Source: an uncultured Methanoregula sp.
Lineage (GTDB): Archaea > Halobacteriota > Methanomicrobia > Methanomicrobiales > Methanospirillaceae
Direction: 5' to 3'
Length of the DNA: 64,000 bases
Assembly: GCF_963662735.1 (NCBI RefSeq)
Contig: NZ_OY759744.1
Location: 806,001 to 870,000 of the forward strand
The position numbers and the translations under genes are program-made. This document shows, one piece after another, positions 16,906 through 26,130 of this stretch (positions are counted from its first letter, which is position 1; every line of letters begins with the position of its first letter). The notes under the pieces were generated by a model. It worked only from the letters and a program-made list of their open reading frames with translations, did not search any database and was not told the DNA's origin.

Positions 16906-17190
16906 ATGACCCTTGAGAAGGTCCGGGAGGATATTTCCCGGATCGATACAGAGATCATCCGCCTCATAGCTGAACGGCAGGCTCTTGCCGAACAGGTAGC
17001 TTCTATCAAGAAACAGACGGGAACGCCAATCCATGACGCTGAACGAACTGCCGAAGTACTCCGGTCGGTATCAGAACAGGCTGCCGGGTATCATGTTGAT
17101 CCTGTCCCGGTCAGGACCATTTTCGAGACCCTGATTGCCATGAGCGAGGATCGCCAGCGTATGCTCCACGGCAAGGGAAAAACACGCTGA
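16906..17190 (+). CDS. chorismate mutase, AroQ type
   Basis: A 94-residue all-helical AroQ enzyme converting chorismate to prephenate for Phe and Tyr synthesis. Recognisable elements are the first helix VREDISRIDTEIIRLIAERQALA, with the catalytic basic residues at the helix start and in QVASIKKQTG, and PIHDAERTAEVL. I choose the ATG at 16906: it yields the usual MTLEKVREDI start, and a TATA-like ttattaaaaa stretch at about 16877-16886 gives a leaderless spacing. In-frame ATGs at 16855, 16861 and 16867 are less likely. Confidence 0.88.
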   Translation: MTLEKVREDISRIDTEIIRLIAERQALAEQVASIKKQTGTPIHDAERTAEVLRSVSEQAAGYHVDPVPVRTIFETLIAMSEDRQRMLHGKGKTR

Positions 17191-17208
17191 CTTTTTTTAA
17201 AAAACAGG

Positions 17209-18297
17209 TTATCCCAGCCACCCGGAAACAATTATCAGGCCGATTGCTATCATCGCAAGTCCCACGATAAGGCGGAGAACACGCCGGTTCCCTGTCCTCC
17301 AGCTGTCCGCCCGACCAGGGGAAAGGCCATATGCCACGAGGAGGACAACGAGAGCGAGAGGCAGGACAAATATCACATTATAAAGGACAAGATAGGGAAG
17401 ACCGTCGAGAAGCGAGAAATTGCGGCTCATGAGCCCGAGGATCCCGATATAGATCCCCCCGGTGCAGGAGAACCCGAACAGTCCTGCAAGCACACCCAGG
17501 ACAAATGCGGCAGGTACGGACATTTTTTCCAGATAACGCCCGATTATACCTTTTTTCGAATCAGGAACCGAGAGCAGGAAGGTTTCCCGGTTTCTCACCA
17601 CATCGAGGATTGTGATCAGGCCGAGCACCATCGCAATGGCAGCACCGATGAGCGAGAATGCCCGGGAAAAGCCCGATACAGAAATTACCGAGAAGAGCCC
17701 GATTCCCACGAAGAGATGGAAGAGGAACACCGCCGCCACGTACGTTCCGCCAACCAGCAGAATCCGCTGTTTGTTCCCTGCCGCTATGAGGGAGACTAAG
17801 AGAAAGATCAGGATGGCAAAAGCACAGGGATTTATACTGTCTATCAAAGCTGAAAGGATTACAACCGGTATGGTCAGTGTCAGTGCACCCGGGGGACAGT
17901 CCGCCACGGGAGTCTGGGGCTGGATGGGGATCGTGCCATTGCATGAGGCCAGCCGTTCCGTCTCAGCAAGGATACTCTCTTCCAGATGGTCCCTGATATC
18001 GGCTTCCCCAAGCAGGGCACGATTTCCGATGATGATGAGGGGAATACCGGCATTCCCGAGGTTGTACTGACTTGCCGCAGCGGAAAAGTTCTGCTGGTTC
18101 TCAGCATTATGGTACACTTCCAGCATCTCAATCTGGAGTTCCGGGTACTTTGAGCGAAGGGCCGCAAGAACCGGCTTTACATTCTCACAATGGCTGCAGC
18201 CGTCACCGTAAAAATAGCGTGCGAGAATGGTTGCGTTGGGAGCCGGACTCCCGGCACTGGATGAAAGGGATTTGAGGTTATCAGATTTGATCAGCGC
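17209..18297 (-). CDS. thioredoxin-like + CcdA-like membrane protein (second half, reached by -1 frameshift)
   Basis: Reverse-strand frame of 362 residues. The first 95 are a thioredoxin-like domain with active site CSHC in YFYGDGCSHCENVKP. It continues into GIPLIIIGNRALLGEADI and then a six-helix CcdA/DsbD-type domain with SINPCAF and the paired FSCTGGIYIGI cysteines. The stretch between 18127 and 18297, including CSHC, contains no ATG, GTG or TTG; the first ATG (18126) is beyond the active site. The frame joins exactly to the upstream gene at A_AAA_AAG by a -1 shift, giving a 501-residue fusion. The role is probably transfer of reducing power across the membrane to extracytoplasmic thiols. 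Alternatives are a recent mutation or a sequence error in the A9 run. Confidence 0.8.
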   Translation of the reverse strand, partial: ALIKSDNLKSLSSSAGSPAPNATILARYFYGDGCSHCENVKPVLAALRSKYPELQIEMLEVYHNAENQQNFSAAASQYNLGNAGIPLIIIGNRALLGEADIRDHLEESILAETERLASCNGTIPIQPQTPVADCPPGALTLTIPVVILSALIDSINPCAFAILIFLLVSLIAAGNKQRILLVGGTYVAAVFLFHLFVGIGLFSVISVSGFSRAFSLIGAAIAMVLGLITILDVVRNRETFLLSVPDSKKGIIGRYLEKMSVPAAFVLGVLAGLFGFSCTGGIYIGILGLMSRNFSLLDGLPYLVLYNVIFVLPLALVVLLVAYGLSPGRADSWRTGNRRVLRLIVGLAMIAIGLIIVSGWLG

Positions 18298-18713
18298 TTT
18301 TTTTTTAACTGGTCAAGAATAGCCTGTTCCAGTTTGGCAGGGATATCCTTCTCCCCGATGAGCGCGACGTTTCCAACGATTACCTCAGGAACCCCGGAGT
18401 TGCTGACTTTCAGCTCCCGGTTGAGCGTGACGGAGAGAGCCTGGTTGGTCTGGTTATGCCATGTCTCCAGGAAGAGAATATTTACATCCGGATATTTCTG
18501 CTGGAGTGACTGCATGAAGGGCATGATATTATGGCAGTGCGGACATTCTTCCCCGTAAAAGAAATAAACGGTTACGTTGCCGCCCGGACCAATAGCTGAA
18601 TTGCTGTCCTGCGGGGTCTGGACCGGACCGGTGCCGGGGAAGGCAAATACCAGTGCAGCGCAAAAAATAATGACCGCAAACAATCCCACTGCGATTTTAA
18701 TTATTTTATCCAT
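18291..18713 (-). CDS. membrane-anchored thioredoxin-like protein (zero-frame product)
   Basis: A 140-residue protein with an N-terminal signal anchor (IIKIAVGLFAVIIFCAALVFA) and an extracytoplasmic thioredoxin fold with active site CPHC in FFYGEECPHCHNIMP. It ends LDQLKKKR at a TGA. Its fold shows clear internal similarity to the next domain (YFYGxxCxHC, KYP, GNxALxGExDIxxxLExxIL), so the two are duplicates. The stop codon directly follows the slippery heptamer at 18303-18297, so this may be the short product of a two-product gene. If shifted, translation continues into the CSHC-CcdA part. Confidence 0.82.
   Translation of the reverse strand: MDKIIKIAVGLFAVIIFCAALVFAFPGTGPVQTPQDSNSAIGPGGNVTVYFFYGEECPHCHNIMPFMQSLQQKYPDVNILFLETWHNQTNQALSVTLNRELKVSNSGVPEVIVGNVALIGEKDIPAKLEQAILDQLKKKR
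18297..18306 (-). other. candidate programmed -1 frameshift site (A_AAA_AAG)
   Basis: On the reverse strand nine A followed by G occupy 18306-18297, and in the zero frame they read A AAA AAG, the same heptamer used in E. coli dnaX. The TGA stop of the zero frame comes two codons later (18291). About 40 nt downstream, gccgg-gagt-ccggc could form a short stimulatory hairpin. The A9 run would also permit transcriptional slippage. Confidence 0.6.
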
Positions 18714-18780
18714 AGACTACAATCCCAGTAATTATTGTACCGGCTCCTGATTAATAAAATACCTTGATTCTCACAAAAAA

Positions 18781-19656
18781 TTATTTGAGGGAGATCATGG
18801 TGCCCACACCGTCATGAGTGAACAATTCCAGGATAAGATTGTGTTCAGTATTGCCGTTGATTACATGTGAGTACACAACACCGTTCTGTACTGCTTTGAT
18901 GACGGAGTTTACTTTCGGGATCATACCCTCACCAATCGCTCCGGATTTCTGCAGCTCTGTGGCTTCCGCAACCGTAAGCCTCCGGAAGACTTTGGTTCTC
19001 CCCTTGTCCATGACGCCGTCAACATCCGTCATATTGACCAGTTTGTATGCTTTGAGCGCGATGGCAATATCACCGGCTGCAGTATCAGCATTGATATTGA
19101 GACTGCCTCCGAATTTGTCGATGGCGATGGGGGAGACTACCGGAATATAATCCTTGTCGAGCAGGGTATTGAGGATGGTGGGATCGATCCATTCGATCTC
19201 ACCTACATGCCCGAGATCGACCTCCTTCTGGATACCGCCAATCTCGATTTTCTGGAGGTCCATCTTCTTTGCAAGGATAAGGTTCCCGTCGCTCCCGGAG
19301 AGTCCTACGCCCCGGGCACCGCATTTGGCAATGAGGGAGACTATGCCTTTGTTGATCTTGCCAACGAGGACCATCTGGGCTATCTCGAGGGTTTCCTGAT
19401 CGGTCACCCGCAGCCCTCCCACAAAGACCGATTCCTTGCCCATCTGTTTCATCTTTTCGCTGATCTCGGGACCTCCGCCATGGACCAGGACGACCCGGAT
19501 CCCGACATAATGTAAAAGGACCGCGTCGCGGATGGCATTTTCCAGCACAACCGGATCCACCATAGCGTGGCCGCCGAGCTTGATTACAATGGTTTTCCCG
19601 TGGAACTGCTGGATGTACGGGAGGGCCTCCATGAGGACGTCTTCGCGTTTCATCAT
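18781..19656 (-). CDS. argB: acetylglutamate kinase
   Basis: A 291-residue amino-acid kinase, step 2 of arginine synthesis (N-acetylglutamate to its 5-phosphate). It shows the nucleotide loop VIKLGGHAM, the substrate loop [22 protein letters not shown] and [15 protein letters not shown]. Length is typical. The ATG at 19656 overlaps the argJ stop in an ATGA arrangement, so it is translated from the argC-CBS-argJ-argB transcript. Confidence 0.96.
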   Translation of the reverse strand: MMKREDVLMEALPYIQQFHGKTIVIKLGGHAMVDPVVLENAIRDAVLLHYVGIRVVLVHGGGPEISEKMKQMGKESVFVGGLRVTDQETLEIAQMVLVGKINKGIVSLIAKCGARGVGLSGSDGNLILAKKMDLQKIEIGGIQKEVDLGHVGEIEWIDPTILNTLLDKDYIPVVSPIAIDKFGGSLNINADTAAGDIAIALKAYKLVNMTDVDGVMDKGRTKVFRRLTVAEATELQKSGAIGEGMIPKVNSVIKAVQNGVVYSHVINGNTEHNLILELFTHDGVGTMISLK

Positions 19657-20810
19657 GTGGTGTACCTGCCATTGATCTCAACGTAACGCTCGGTCAGGTC
19701 GCAGCCCCACGCAGTTGCTTCTTCCTTGCCCGCAGCAAGATCGAGAATAAAGATCACGTTCTTGCTTTTCATAGCCTGCTTGGCTTTTTTCAGGTCCGCG
19801 ATAATCTCACCGGATTTCACCAGGGGGTAACGGTTCTTCCCGTCGCTTATCCAGAGCGAGACGGCATTGGGGTCAAACCTGACCCTGGCCCGCCCGGCTG
19901 CCGCCACCACGCGGCCCCAGTTGGGGTCCTCCCCGTAAACGGCGGTCTTTACCAATGGCGATTCGATGACTGTCCGGGCAACTTTTGCAGCATCTTCTTC
20001 CTTAGCTGCTCCCGTGACCCGGACTTCGAGAAGTTTTGTCGCTCCCTCACCATCTGCGGCGATCTGCTTTGCAAGCGAGCGGCAGCATTCCTCAAGAGCA
20101 GCGGAAAATTCCGATTCATTCACTTTCCCGGATTCCCCGGTTGCTGTAACGAGTGCGATATCGTTTGTACTCGTATCCCCGTCAACCACGACCCGGTTGA
20201 AGGAGCGTTTCGTTGCCAGTTTCAGGGCTTCCTTGAGAGGTTTGACCCCGATCTCGGCATCAGTGTAAATAAACGCGAGCATGGTCCCCATATTTGGGGC
20301 GATCATCCCGCTTCCCTTGGTAATCCCTGCTACCGTAAACGTTTCTTTTTCAACCAGCGCGTGTTTAGGGTATGTATCAGTAGTCATGATCGCATTGGCA
20401 GCAAGGGTCTCGGCTTCCCCACTCGAAACGAGTTTTGGCCCGATCAGGGCACACTGCCGGCGCACCAGCGGAAGATCCAGGTACCTGCCGATAACACCGG
20501 TACTTGCGACACCTACATGATCCGCTTCAACTCCCAGAGCTGAACTGGCGTACTCGGTCATCACAACAGCATCTTCATATCCTTTCTGTCCGGTATAGGC
20601 ATTTGCACACCCGCTGTTCACGATGACTGCATCCATGGTCCCCTTTTTAATCTGGGTACGCATGAGCTGGATGGGGGCTGCCTTGACCAGGTTTTCCGTA
20701 AACACTCCGGCTGCGGTCCCGCTTGCGCGGATAAGGGCCAGACCGAATTTTCCTTCTTTCATCCCGCTGGCAGTTACACCTTTTACTGCGCAGATACTTC
20801 GTTTCTTCAT
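19653..20810 (-). CDS. argJ: bifunctional glutamate/ornithine acetyltransferase
   Basis: A 385-residue ArgJ, which moves the acetyl group from N-acetylornithine to glutamate (cyclic arginine pathway) and may also use acetyl-CoA. The self-cleavage region [13 protein letters not shown] near residue 185 carries the Thr nucleophile generated by autoproteolysis. Family blocks [23 protein letters not shown] and [14 protein letters not shown] are intact. It is the third gene of the arg operon, 8 nt after the CBS gene would end and overlapping argB. Confidence 0.95.
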   Translation of the reverse strand: MKKRSICAVKGVTASGMKEGKFGLALIRASGTAAGVFTENLVKAAPIQLMRTQIKKGTMDAVIVNSGCANAYTGQKGYEDAVVMTEYASSALGVEADHVGVASTGVIGRYLDLPLVRRQCALIGPKLVSSGEAETLAANAIMTTDTYPKHALVEKETFTVAGITKGSGMIAPNMGTMLAFIYTDAEIGVKPLKEALKLATKRSFNRVVVDGDTSTNDIALVTATGESGKVNESEFSAALEECCRSLAKQIAADGEGATKLLEVRVTGAAKEEDAAKVARTVIESPLVKTAVYGEDPNWGRVVAAAGRARVRFDPNAVSLWISDGKNRYPLVKSGEIIADLKKAKQAMKSKNVIFILDLAAGKEEATAWGCDLTERYVEINGRYTT

Positions 20811-21308
20811 TTACTGTTCAGCTCCTTCGTTCGTGGAGTAGGATGATCCGACCGCATTGATGATGTCCGCACGGGTGATTATACCCACAATCTGCTTTCC
20901 CCGGAGAACCGGCAGGCGCGAGATACCTTCTTTGAGCATGAGAGATGCGGCAGCTTCGATATCCATACCCTCAGTTGCAGTGATGACCCGCCGGGTCATC
21001 ACTTTCCTTGCCGGCATATCACCGATATTCCGGAGGGCGTGCTTAGTCTTTTCCCAGTTGATATACTCGCGGATGGGTACTTCAATAACTTCGAAAGGGG
21101 AGGGTAGCCAGAGATCATCGGAAGTCTGCTCAGTTTCTAAAAGGGAGATGAGATCGGACTCGGTGATCATCCCCACAAGTTCCGTTCCTTCCATGACCGG
21201 CAAACCACCAATATGGTGCTTGCGGAACAGCGCAACCACTTCGCGGAGCGGGGTTGAGGCAGTGCAGGTGATGGGAATTTTTGTCATAGATTCCTGTACG
21301 AGCATCAT
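20811..21308 (-). CDS. tandem CBS-domain protein in the arginine operon
   Basis: A 165-residue protein made of two CBS motifs, residues about 8-60 (VQESMTKIPITC, HHIGGLPVMEGTELVGMITESDLI) and about 95-158 (RKVMTRRVITATEG, GISRLPVLRGKQIVGIITRADII). CBS pairs bind adenosine nucleotides or SAM and regulate partner proteins. It is inserted between argC and argJ with gaps of only 6 and 0-1 nt, so expression is tied to arginine synthesis. The start could be 21308 or 21305 (tandem ATG). Its partner is unknown; sensing of the adenylate state for arginine enzymes is a guess. Confidence 0.88.
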   Translation of the reverse strand: MMLVQESMTKIPITCTASTPLREVVALFRKHHIGGLPVMEGTELVGMITESDLISLLETEQTSDDLWLPSPFEVIEVPIREYINWEKTKHALRNIGDMPARKVMTRRVITATEGMDIEAAASLMLKEGISRLPVLRGKQIVGIITRADIINAVGSSYSTNEGAEQ

Positions 21309-21314
21309 ATCCTC

Positions 21315-22301
21315 CTATGGCAGCATTCCTGCATGCATCAGGCCGTCCTGTTCCTTGAGGCCGCACATTATGTTCATATTCTGGATAGCCTGTCCGCTTG
21401 CCCCTTTCGCGAGGTTGTCAATAGCGGATACCGCCACGATGCGAAGGCCTTCACTCTCGACCATGATATCGCAGAAATTGCTTCCCCGGACCGCTGCGAG
21501 CGAGGGCTTCTGGAGCCGGACAAAGTACTCACCCTTGTAATAATCCTGGTAGATCTTCTCCACTTCTTTCTGGTCCAGAGGTTCGTTCAGTAAAATATGG
21601 GCGGTAGTCAGGATACCACGGTTGACCGGGACCAGGTGGGGGGTGAAGTAGCATTTCGCTGTTGATCCGAGATGTGAAAGTTCCTGTTTCATCTCGGCCA
21701 GGTGCCGGTGAGTGGTCAGCTTGTAAGGCCCGACATTGTCCCCGACATTGGGATAATGCGTTGTTGCTGACGGATTGTCACCGGCACCACTCACGCCGGT
21801 TTTGGAATCATAGATCACGGTATGCGCGTATTTGGCGAGGGGGGCGGCAGCAAGGGTTGCACCGGTAGGGAAACAGCCGGGGTTTGCAATAAATTTTGCA
21901 CCAATGCAGTCCTTGCGGTGGATCTCGGGAATGCCGTAGGGGGCGGGGAAGTAATCGGTATGGGATACCCCGTACGTCTTTTCATAAATCTCCTTTGGCA
22001 GCCGGTAATCCGCGCTCAGGTCCACGACTTTGATCCCCCGGGAGAGCAGTTTGCCGGCATACGTCATGGAAGCCGTATGGGGAACGGCAAGGAATGCCAC
22101 ATCCGCATCGATGGCATCGATCTCGGGATTCTCGAACTTGAGGCCGGTAAATCCTTTCAATTGGGGATGAACCTGATCCAGGGGGGTTCCCGCAAGTTTG
22201 CGCGAAGTAGCGCAGACTACGTTTGCGGTGGAGTGGTGAACAAGGAGGCGAATCAGCTCACCACCGGCATAGCCGGAGGCCCCGATAATCGCAATTTTCA
22301 T
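21315..22301 (-). CDS. argC: N-acetyl-gamma-glutamyl-phosphate reductase
   Basis: A 328-residue NADPH-dependent enzyme, step 3 of arginine synthesis. The Rossmann loop is [16 protein letters not shown], the catalytic cysteine lies in [15 protein letters not shown] and the His segment is in the [12 protein letters not shown] region. A TATA-like element at 22320-22331 is centred about 25 nt before the ATG, indicating a leaderless mRNA and placing the operon promoter here. Confidence 0.95.
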   Translation of the reverse strand: MKIAIIGASGYAGGELIRLLVHHSTANVVCATSRKLAGTPLDQVHPQLKGFTGLKFENPEIDAIDADVAFLAVPHTASMTYAGKLLSRGIKVVDLSADYRLPKEIYEKTYGVSHTDYFPAPYGIPEIHRKDCIGAKFIANPGCFPTGATLAAAPLAKYAHTVIYDSKTGVSGAGDNPSATTHYPNVGDNVGPYKLTTHRHLAEMKQELSHLGSTAKCYFTPHLVPVNRGILTTAHILLNEPLDQKEVEKIYQDYYKGEYFVRLQKPSLAAVRGSNFCDIMVESEGLRIVAVSAIDNLAKGASGQAIQNMNIMCGLKEQDGLMHAGMLP

Positions 22302-22319
22302 AGAAGTGTTTCCGGTTGT

Positions 22320-22331
22320 GAAAATTTAATG
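22320..22331 (-). promoter_or_regulatory. TATA box of the arg operon (leaderless)
   Basis: Reverse-strand cattaaattttc is centred about 25 nt upstream of the argC ATG at 22301. No Shine-Dalgarno sequence is visible. Confidence 0.5.
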
Positions 22332-22384
22332 CTTTTTAGACGGGCGATTCTTTTGCCCTTTTTTACGAAAAAGGTTGAGCAAAC

Positions 22385-23299
22385 TTACATCTGCTCAAGT
22401 TTGCGGGAGTAGAGGTTATACAACCGCTGGCCGAGCAGTTCTATTCTTTGCCGGTCCTCGAGATTTTCCAGCAGGTCTGCGGGGAGGGCATCCATACCTT
22501 TGGATGCACCAAGGTATGCACCACAGAGAAGGGCGATCGTATCGGTATTTCCACCGGTATTGGCTGAAACCGTGAGGAGGTCCGGGGGGTGGACATACCG
22601 GCTGATGAGGAAAAAGGCGATGGGAAGGGTCTGGAATACCGAGACGTCGTTTCCTATCTTGAGCAATGCTGTTTCCGTATCCATCCCGTCTTTTTCCAGC
22701 ATCAGGGCGTTCCGGATCTTTCCGCCCAGGACTTCATCCTCCACCTGGGCCTGTTCAACGGCTTTCCCTACCGGGTCGGGTGTTTCGTGCAGCGTGTGGT
22801 ATATGAGCGTAACAAATGTGGAAACTGCTGCATGGGCTGCCGGGTGGGTGTGGGTGACATTGCAGGCACGAACTGCCCGTTGAGCACCTTCACTTACACC
22901 AGGGAATGCAAGCGCAAACGGAACAGAACCCGGAAGGCAGCCGGATGTCGTGGATTTGACACCCTGATGCTGGCTGCTTCCTTTGGCCAGATGCTCACAC
23001 ACTGCTGAAATGGAACCATCAGGAAAACGGAGAGCCCTGCGGGAATACAATTCGCACAGGGCTGCAGCATACCGTTCTTCATTGTACTTGCCATCTGCAA
23101 GGAGGGTCCCGGTCAGGAGCATCAGCTGTGTGTCATCCGTGAACTGCCCGGGTTTGAGATCTTCATTGGGATGACCTTTGTACGGGCGCCGGAACCCGTA
23201 TTTCATCTTATTGAGGTTTGGTGCATTACTTTCGTTGGGCATACCAAGCGCATCACCAAGCGCAGCACCAAGCAGGCACCCCTTGAATTTGTTGAGCAT
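22385..23299 (-). CDS. ADP-ribosylglycohydrolase family protein
   Basis: A 304-residue DraG/ARH-fold hydrolase. Metal-binding motifs are present: GDALGMPNE near residue 15, FTDDTQLM near residue 53 and GGNTDTIALLCGAYLGA near residue 250. These bind two divalent ions at the ADP-ribose site. DraG reactivates nitrogenase reductase in some diazotrophs, but no dinitrogenase ADP-ribosyltransferase or nif gene is in the window, so the target is unknown. It is divergent from acs. Confidence 0.88.
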   Translation of the reverse strand: MLNKFKGCLLGAALGDALGMPNESNAPNLNKMKYGFRRPYKGHPNEDLKPGQFTDDTQLMLLTGTLLADGKYNEERYAAALCELYSRRALRFPDGSISAVCEHLAKGSSQHQGVKSTTSGCLPGSVPFALAFPGVSEGAQRAVRACNVTHTHPAAHAAVSTFVTLIYHTLHETPDPVGKAVEQAQVEDEVLGGKIRNALMLEKDGMDTETALLKIGNDVSVFQTLPIAFFLISRYVHPPDLLTVSANTGGNTDTIALLCGAYLGASKGMDALPADLLENLEDRQRIELLGQRLYNLYSRKLEQM

Positions 23300-23451
23300 C
23301 GATCTTATATTGAAAAACCCGGATAGATAACCCTTCGTATGTCCGCTCGTTCGGAGGAGGGATAGGTGATCGTTTTCAGAATTTATAACGATTCTACACG
23401 ATATTCGAAAAATATAAGTAGTGACAATCCCATTGTTCCTTCATCAAAACT

Positions 23452-23479
23452 AAATTATAAATATCATGTCTTACATGAT
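23452..23479 (+). promoter_or_regulatory. acs promoter with overlapping palindromic operator
   Basis: A strong TATA element (attataaatat, 23454-23464) is followed immediately by the perfect inverted repeat atcatgt-ctt-acatgat (23463-23479). With the usual spacing the transcript begins near 23485, so the palindrome lies between the TATA box and the start site, where a bound protein would block the polymerase. A Shine-Dalgarno aggag (23494-23498) stands 5 nt before the ATG. Confidence 0.55.
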
Positions 23480-23503
23480 TAATAATGTAAAATAGGAGAA
23501 CGT

Positions 23504-25402
23504 ATGACAGAAGACTTCGATGTCAGACTGGTGGAGAGCACCGTCCGTTATACCCCGGACCCTTCCTATAAACGGAACTCCTGGGTGGGTGATTACGAAA
23601 AAGCATACCAGGAGTTTCTGGCGGATCCCGATGCGTTCTGGAGCAAAATTGCACAGGACTTGGACTGGATACGGCCGCACGATACCGTGAAGGAATGGAA
23701 CTACCCGTATGCGAAATGGTTCGTCAATGCAAAACTCAACATTACCGCCAACTGCCTGGATCGCCATGTTAAGGGTGACCGGCGGAACAAGGTAGCATTG
23801 ATCTGGAGAGGAGAGGATGGCAAAGAACGCGTCTTCACCTACCAGAAACTGCTCACGGAAGTGATGCGGTTTGCAGCCGGGCTCAGGAAGATCGGCGTGC
23901 AGAAAGGTGACCGGGTCTGCATCTACATGCCCATGGTCCCGGAACAGATCATCGCTATGCTGGCGTGTGCCCGGATTGGAGCAGTCCACAGCGTTGTGTT
24001 TGCCGGGTTCGGTGTAACTGCCCTCAACATGAGGATCCGGGAAGCTGCGGCAAAAATAGTCATTACTGCCGATATTTCCATCCGTCGCGGGAAGGCAATT
24101 CCCCTCATTACAACCGTCCAGGAATCTATCCTGAATGCTCCCAGTGTCGAGCATCTCATTATCCTGAGAAGGCGGCGGGAGCCACCCATAGACATCCGGC
24201 CTGACTTCGAGATCGACTTCTACAGTCTCATGGAGGACGGGGCTGCGTTCTGCCCGCCCGAGGTAATGGACGCCGAGGATCCGCTCTTTATGCTGTATAC
24301 GAGCGGTTCCACCGGGACTCCAAAAGGCATCGTCCATACCTGTGCAGGGTACATGGTCGGGACATACTACACCACGAAATATGTCTTCGATATCAAGGAG
24401 AATGACATCTACTGGTGTACTGCCGATCCGGGATGGATCACCGGCCACAGTTACATCGTGTATGGTCCACTTGCAGTAGGGGCAACGATCTTCATCACTG
24501 AAATGACACCGGACTACCCGGATCCGGGCATCTGGTGGAAACTCATCGAAGAGCAGAAGATCAATATCTTCTACACGGCCCCAACCGCCATCAGGATGTT
24601 CATGAAGATGGGAGAAGAATGGCCGGGCAAATATGATCTGAGTTCCCTGAGAGTAATCGGGTCCGTGGGGGAACCCCTGAATCCCGAAGCATTCGTATGG
24701 TACCACCATGTAATCGGGAAAGACCGGTGCCCGATCGTCGATACCTGGTGGCAGACTGAAACGGGGATGCAGATGATCACGACCATGGTGGGGGAACCGA
24801 TGCGGCCGGGTTTTGCCGGTAAACCTGTTCCCGGAGTTATTGCCGATGTGGTCGACAAAGACGGGAAATCCGTTCAACCGGGAACCGGAGGATTCCTTGT
24901 TATAAGGGAACCCTGGCCGGCAATGTTCCGGACCGTGTACAACAACGATGAACGGTACCGGAAATACTGGTACACAATTAACGGAGTATATGCTGCCGGC
25001 GACCTTGCCGTCAAGGGAAAAGACGGGTATATCATGGTCCTGGGACGGGCTGACGACATCATCATCGTTGCCGGGCACAATATCGGTACCGCCGAAGTGG
25101 AAAGTGCCCTCGTTTCGCACCAGTCAGTAGCCGAAGCTGCCGTGATCGGCAAACCGGATCCAATGAAAGGCAATTCGATCAAGGCGTTTGTCATCCTTCG
25201 CCATGATTACAAACCCAGCGAAAAACTCAATCACGACCTGATCTACCACGTGAGAATGACACTCGGGCCTATTGCTGTACCTCATGAGATCGAGTTTGTA
25301 GACAAACTCCCCAAGACGCGCAGCGGTAAGATCATGCGCAGGGTACTGAAGGCAAAAGAGATGGGGATCGACCCGGGAGATATATCGACCCTGGAAGAGT
25401 GA
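23504..25402 (+). CDS. acs: acetyl-CoA synthetase (AMP-forming)
   Basis: A 632-residue acetate-CoA ligase making acetyl-CoA from acetate, ATP and CoA. Motifs include the phosphate loop YTSGSTGTPKGI, the WWQTETG acetate/adenylate segment, GDLAVKGKDGY, and the C-terminal TRSGKIMRR with the catalytic, acetylation-prone lysine. Full length for the family. It is followed 65 nt later by an acetate transporter, so the pair is an acetate-assimilation unit for a methanogen that fixes little carbon from CO2 alone. Promoter and possible operator are described at 23452-23479. Confidence 0.95.
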   Translation: MTEDFDVRLVESTVRYTPDPSYKRNSWVGDYEKAYQEFLADPDAFWSKIAQDLDWIRPHDTVKEWNYPYAKWFVNAKLNITANCLDRHVKGDRRNKVALIWRGEDGKERVFTYQKLLTEVMRFAAGLRKIGVQKGDRVCIYMPMVPEQIIAMLACARIGAVHSVVFAGFGVTALNMRIREAAAKIVITADISIRRGKAIPLITTVQESILNAPSVEHLIILRRRREPPIDIRPDFEIDFYSLMEDGAAFCPPEVMDAEDPLFMLYTSGSTGTPKGIVHTCAGYMVGTYYTTKYVFDIKENDIYWCTADPGWITGHSYIVYGPLAVGATIFITEMTPDYPDPGIWWKLIEEQKINIFYTAPTAIRMFMKMGEEWPGKYDLSSLRVIGSVGEPLNPEAFVWYHHVIGKDRCPIVDTWWQTETGMQMITTMVGEPMRPGFAGKPVPGVIADVVDKDGKSVQPGTGGFLVIREPWPAMFRTVYNNDERYRKYWYTINGVYAAGDLAVKGKDGYIMVLGRADDIIIVAGHNIGTAEVESALVSHQSVAEAAVIGKPDPMKGNSIKAFVILRHDYKPSEKLNHDLIYHVRMTLGPIAVPHEIEFVDKLPKTRSGKIMRRVLKAKEMGIDPGDISTLEE

Positions 25403-25467
25403 CCGGACAGGTATTCGGAAACAGACGGCAGCGCACATTCGGATTAGCTAGTAAGATGAGGTAAATC

Positions 25468-26061
25468 ATGACTCAGGAATCTACAAATAATGGAATCCAG
25501 GTAAAAAATCTCGATATAACCGCGAACCCGGCACCCCTCGGGCTGCTGGGATTCGGCATGACAACGGTGCTGTTGAACCTGCACAATGCAGGATTCTTTG
25601 CACTGGGATCGATGATCCTCGCAATGGGAATCTTCTACGGAGGACTGGCCCAGATCATTGCAGGTACCCAGGAATGGAAGAAGAACAACACCTTCGGCGC
25701 AACCGCCTTCACATCCTACGGGATATTCTGGCTGACCCTGGTCGGACTCCTGATCCTGCCGAAACTCGGGTTAGCCGATGCATCGGACAAAACCGCCATG
25801 GCAGCATACCTCTTCATGTGGGGGTTGTTTACCGCAGTTATGTTCATCGGGACGCTGAAAGCAAACAGGGCACTCCAGTTCGTGTTCGGATCGCTGACAA
25901 TCCTGTTCTTCCTCCTAGCTCTTGGAGACATCACGGGTAATGGCACCATCACGGTAATTGCAGGGTATGAAGGGATCATCTGCGGCTTCTCGGCAATATA
26001 CGCAGGTCTTGCACAGGTGCTCAACGAGATGTACAAGCGGACAGTTGCACCTCTCGGATAA
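25468..26061 (+). CDS. GPR1/FUN34/YaaH-family acetate transporter
   Basis: A 197-residue, six-helix membrane protein of the AceTr family. The signature [14 protein letters not shown] lies at the start of helix 1, followed by [11 protein letters not shown] and the family-typical length. It imports acetate, probably with a proton, to supply the acs product just upstream. A gaggt Shine-Dalgarno (25457-25461) precedes the ATG by 6 nt. Confidence 0.92.
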   Translation: MTQESTNNGIQVKNLDITANPAPLGLLGFGMTTVLLNLHNAGFFALGSMILAMGIFYGGLAQIIAGTQEWKKNNTFGATAFTSYGIFWLTLVGLLILPKLGLADASDKTAMAAYLFMWGLFTAVMFIGTLKANRALQFVFGSLTILFFLLALGDITGNGTITVIAGYEGIICGFSAIYAGLAQVLNEMYKRTVAPLG

Positions 26062-26130
26062 CTATTGCGAGTGATAGTCCACTCTTAAAAACACTCTTTT
26101 CTTTCTGGTCCTGTCACATACCTCTGGTGA

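Noticed and set aside
22385..23299. nitrogenase regulation by the DraG-like gene
   Set aside because: No DraT or nif genes are present in the window, and the family acts on many targets.
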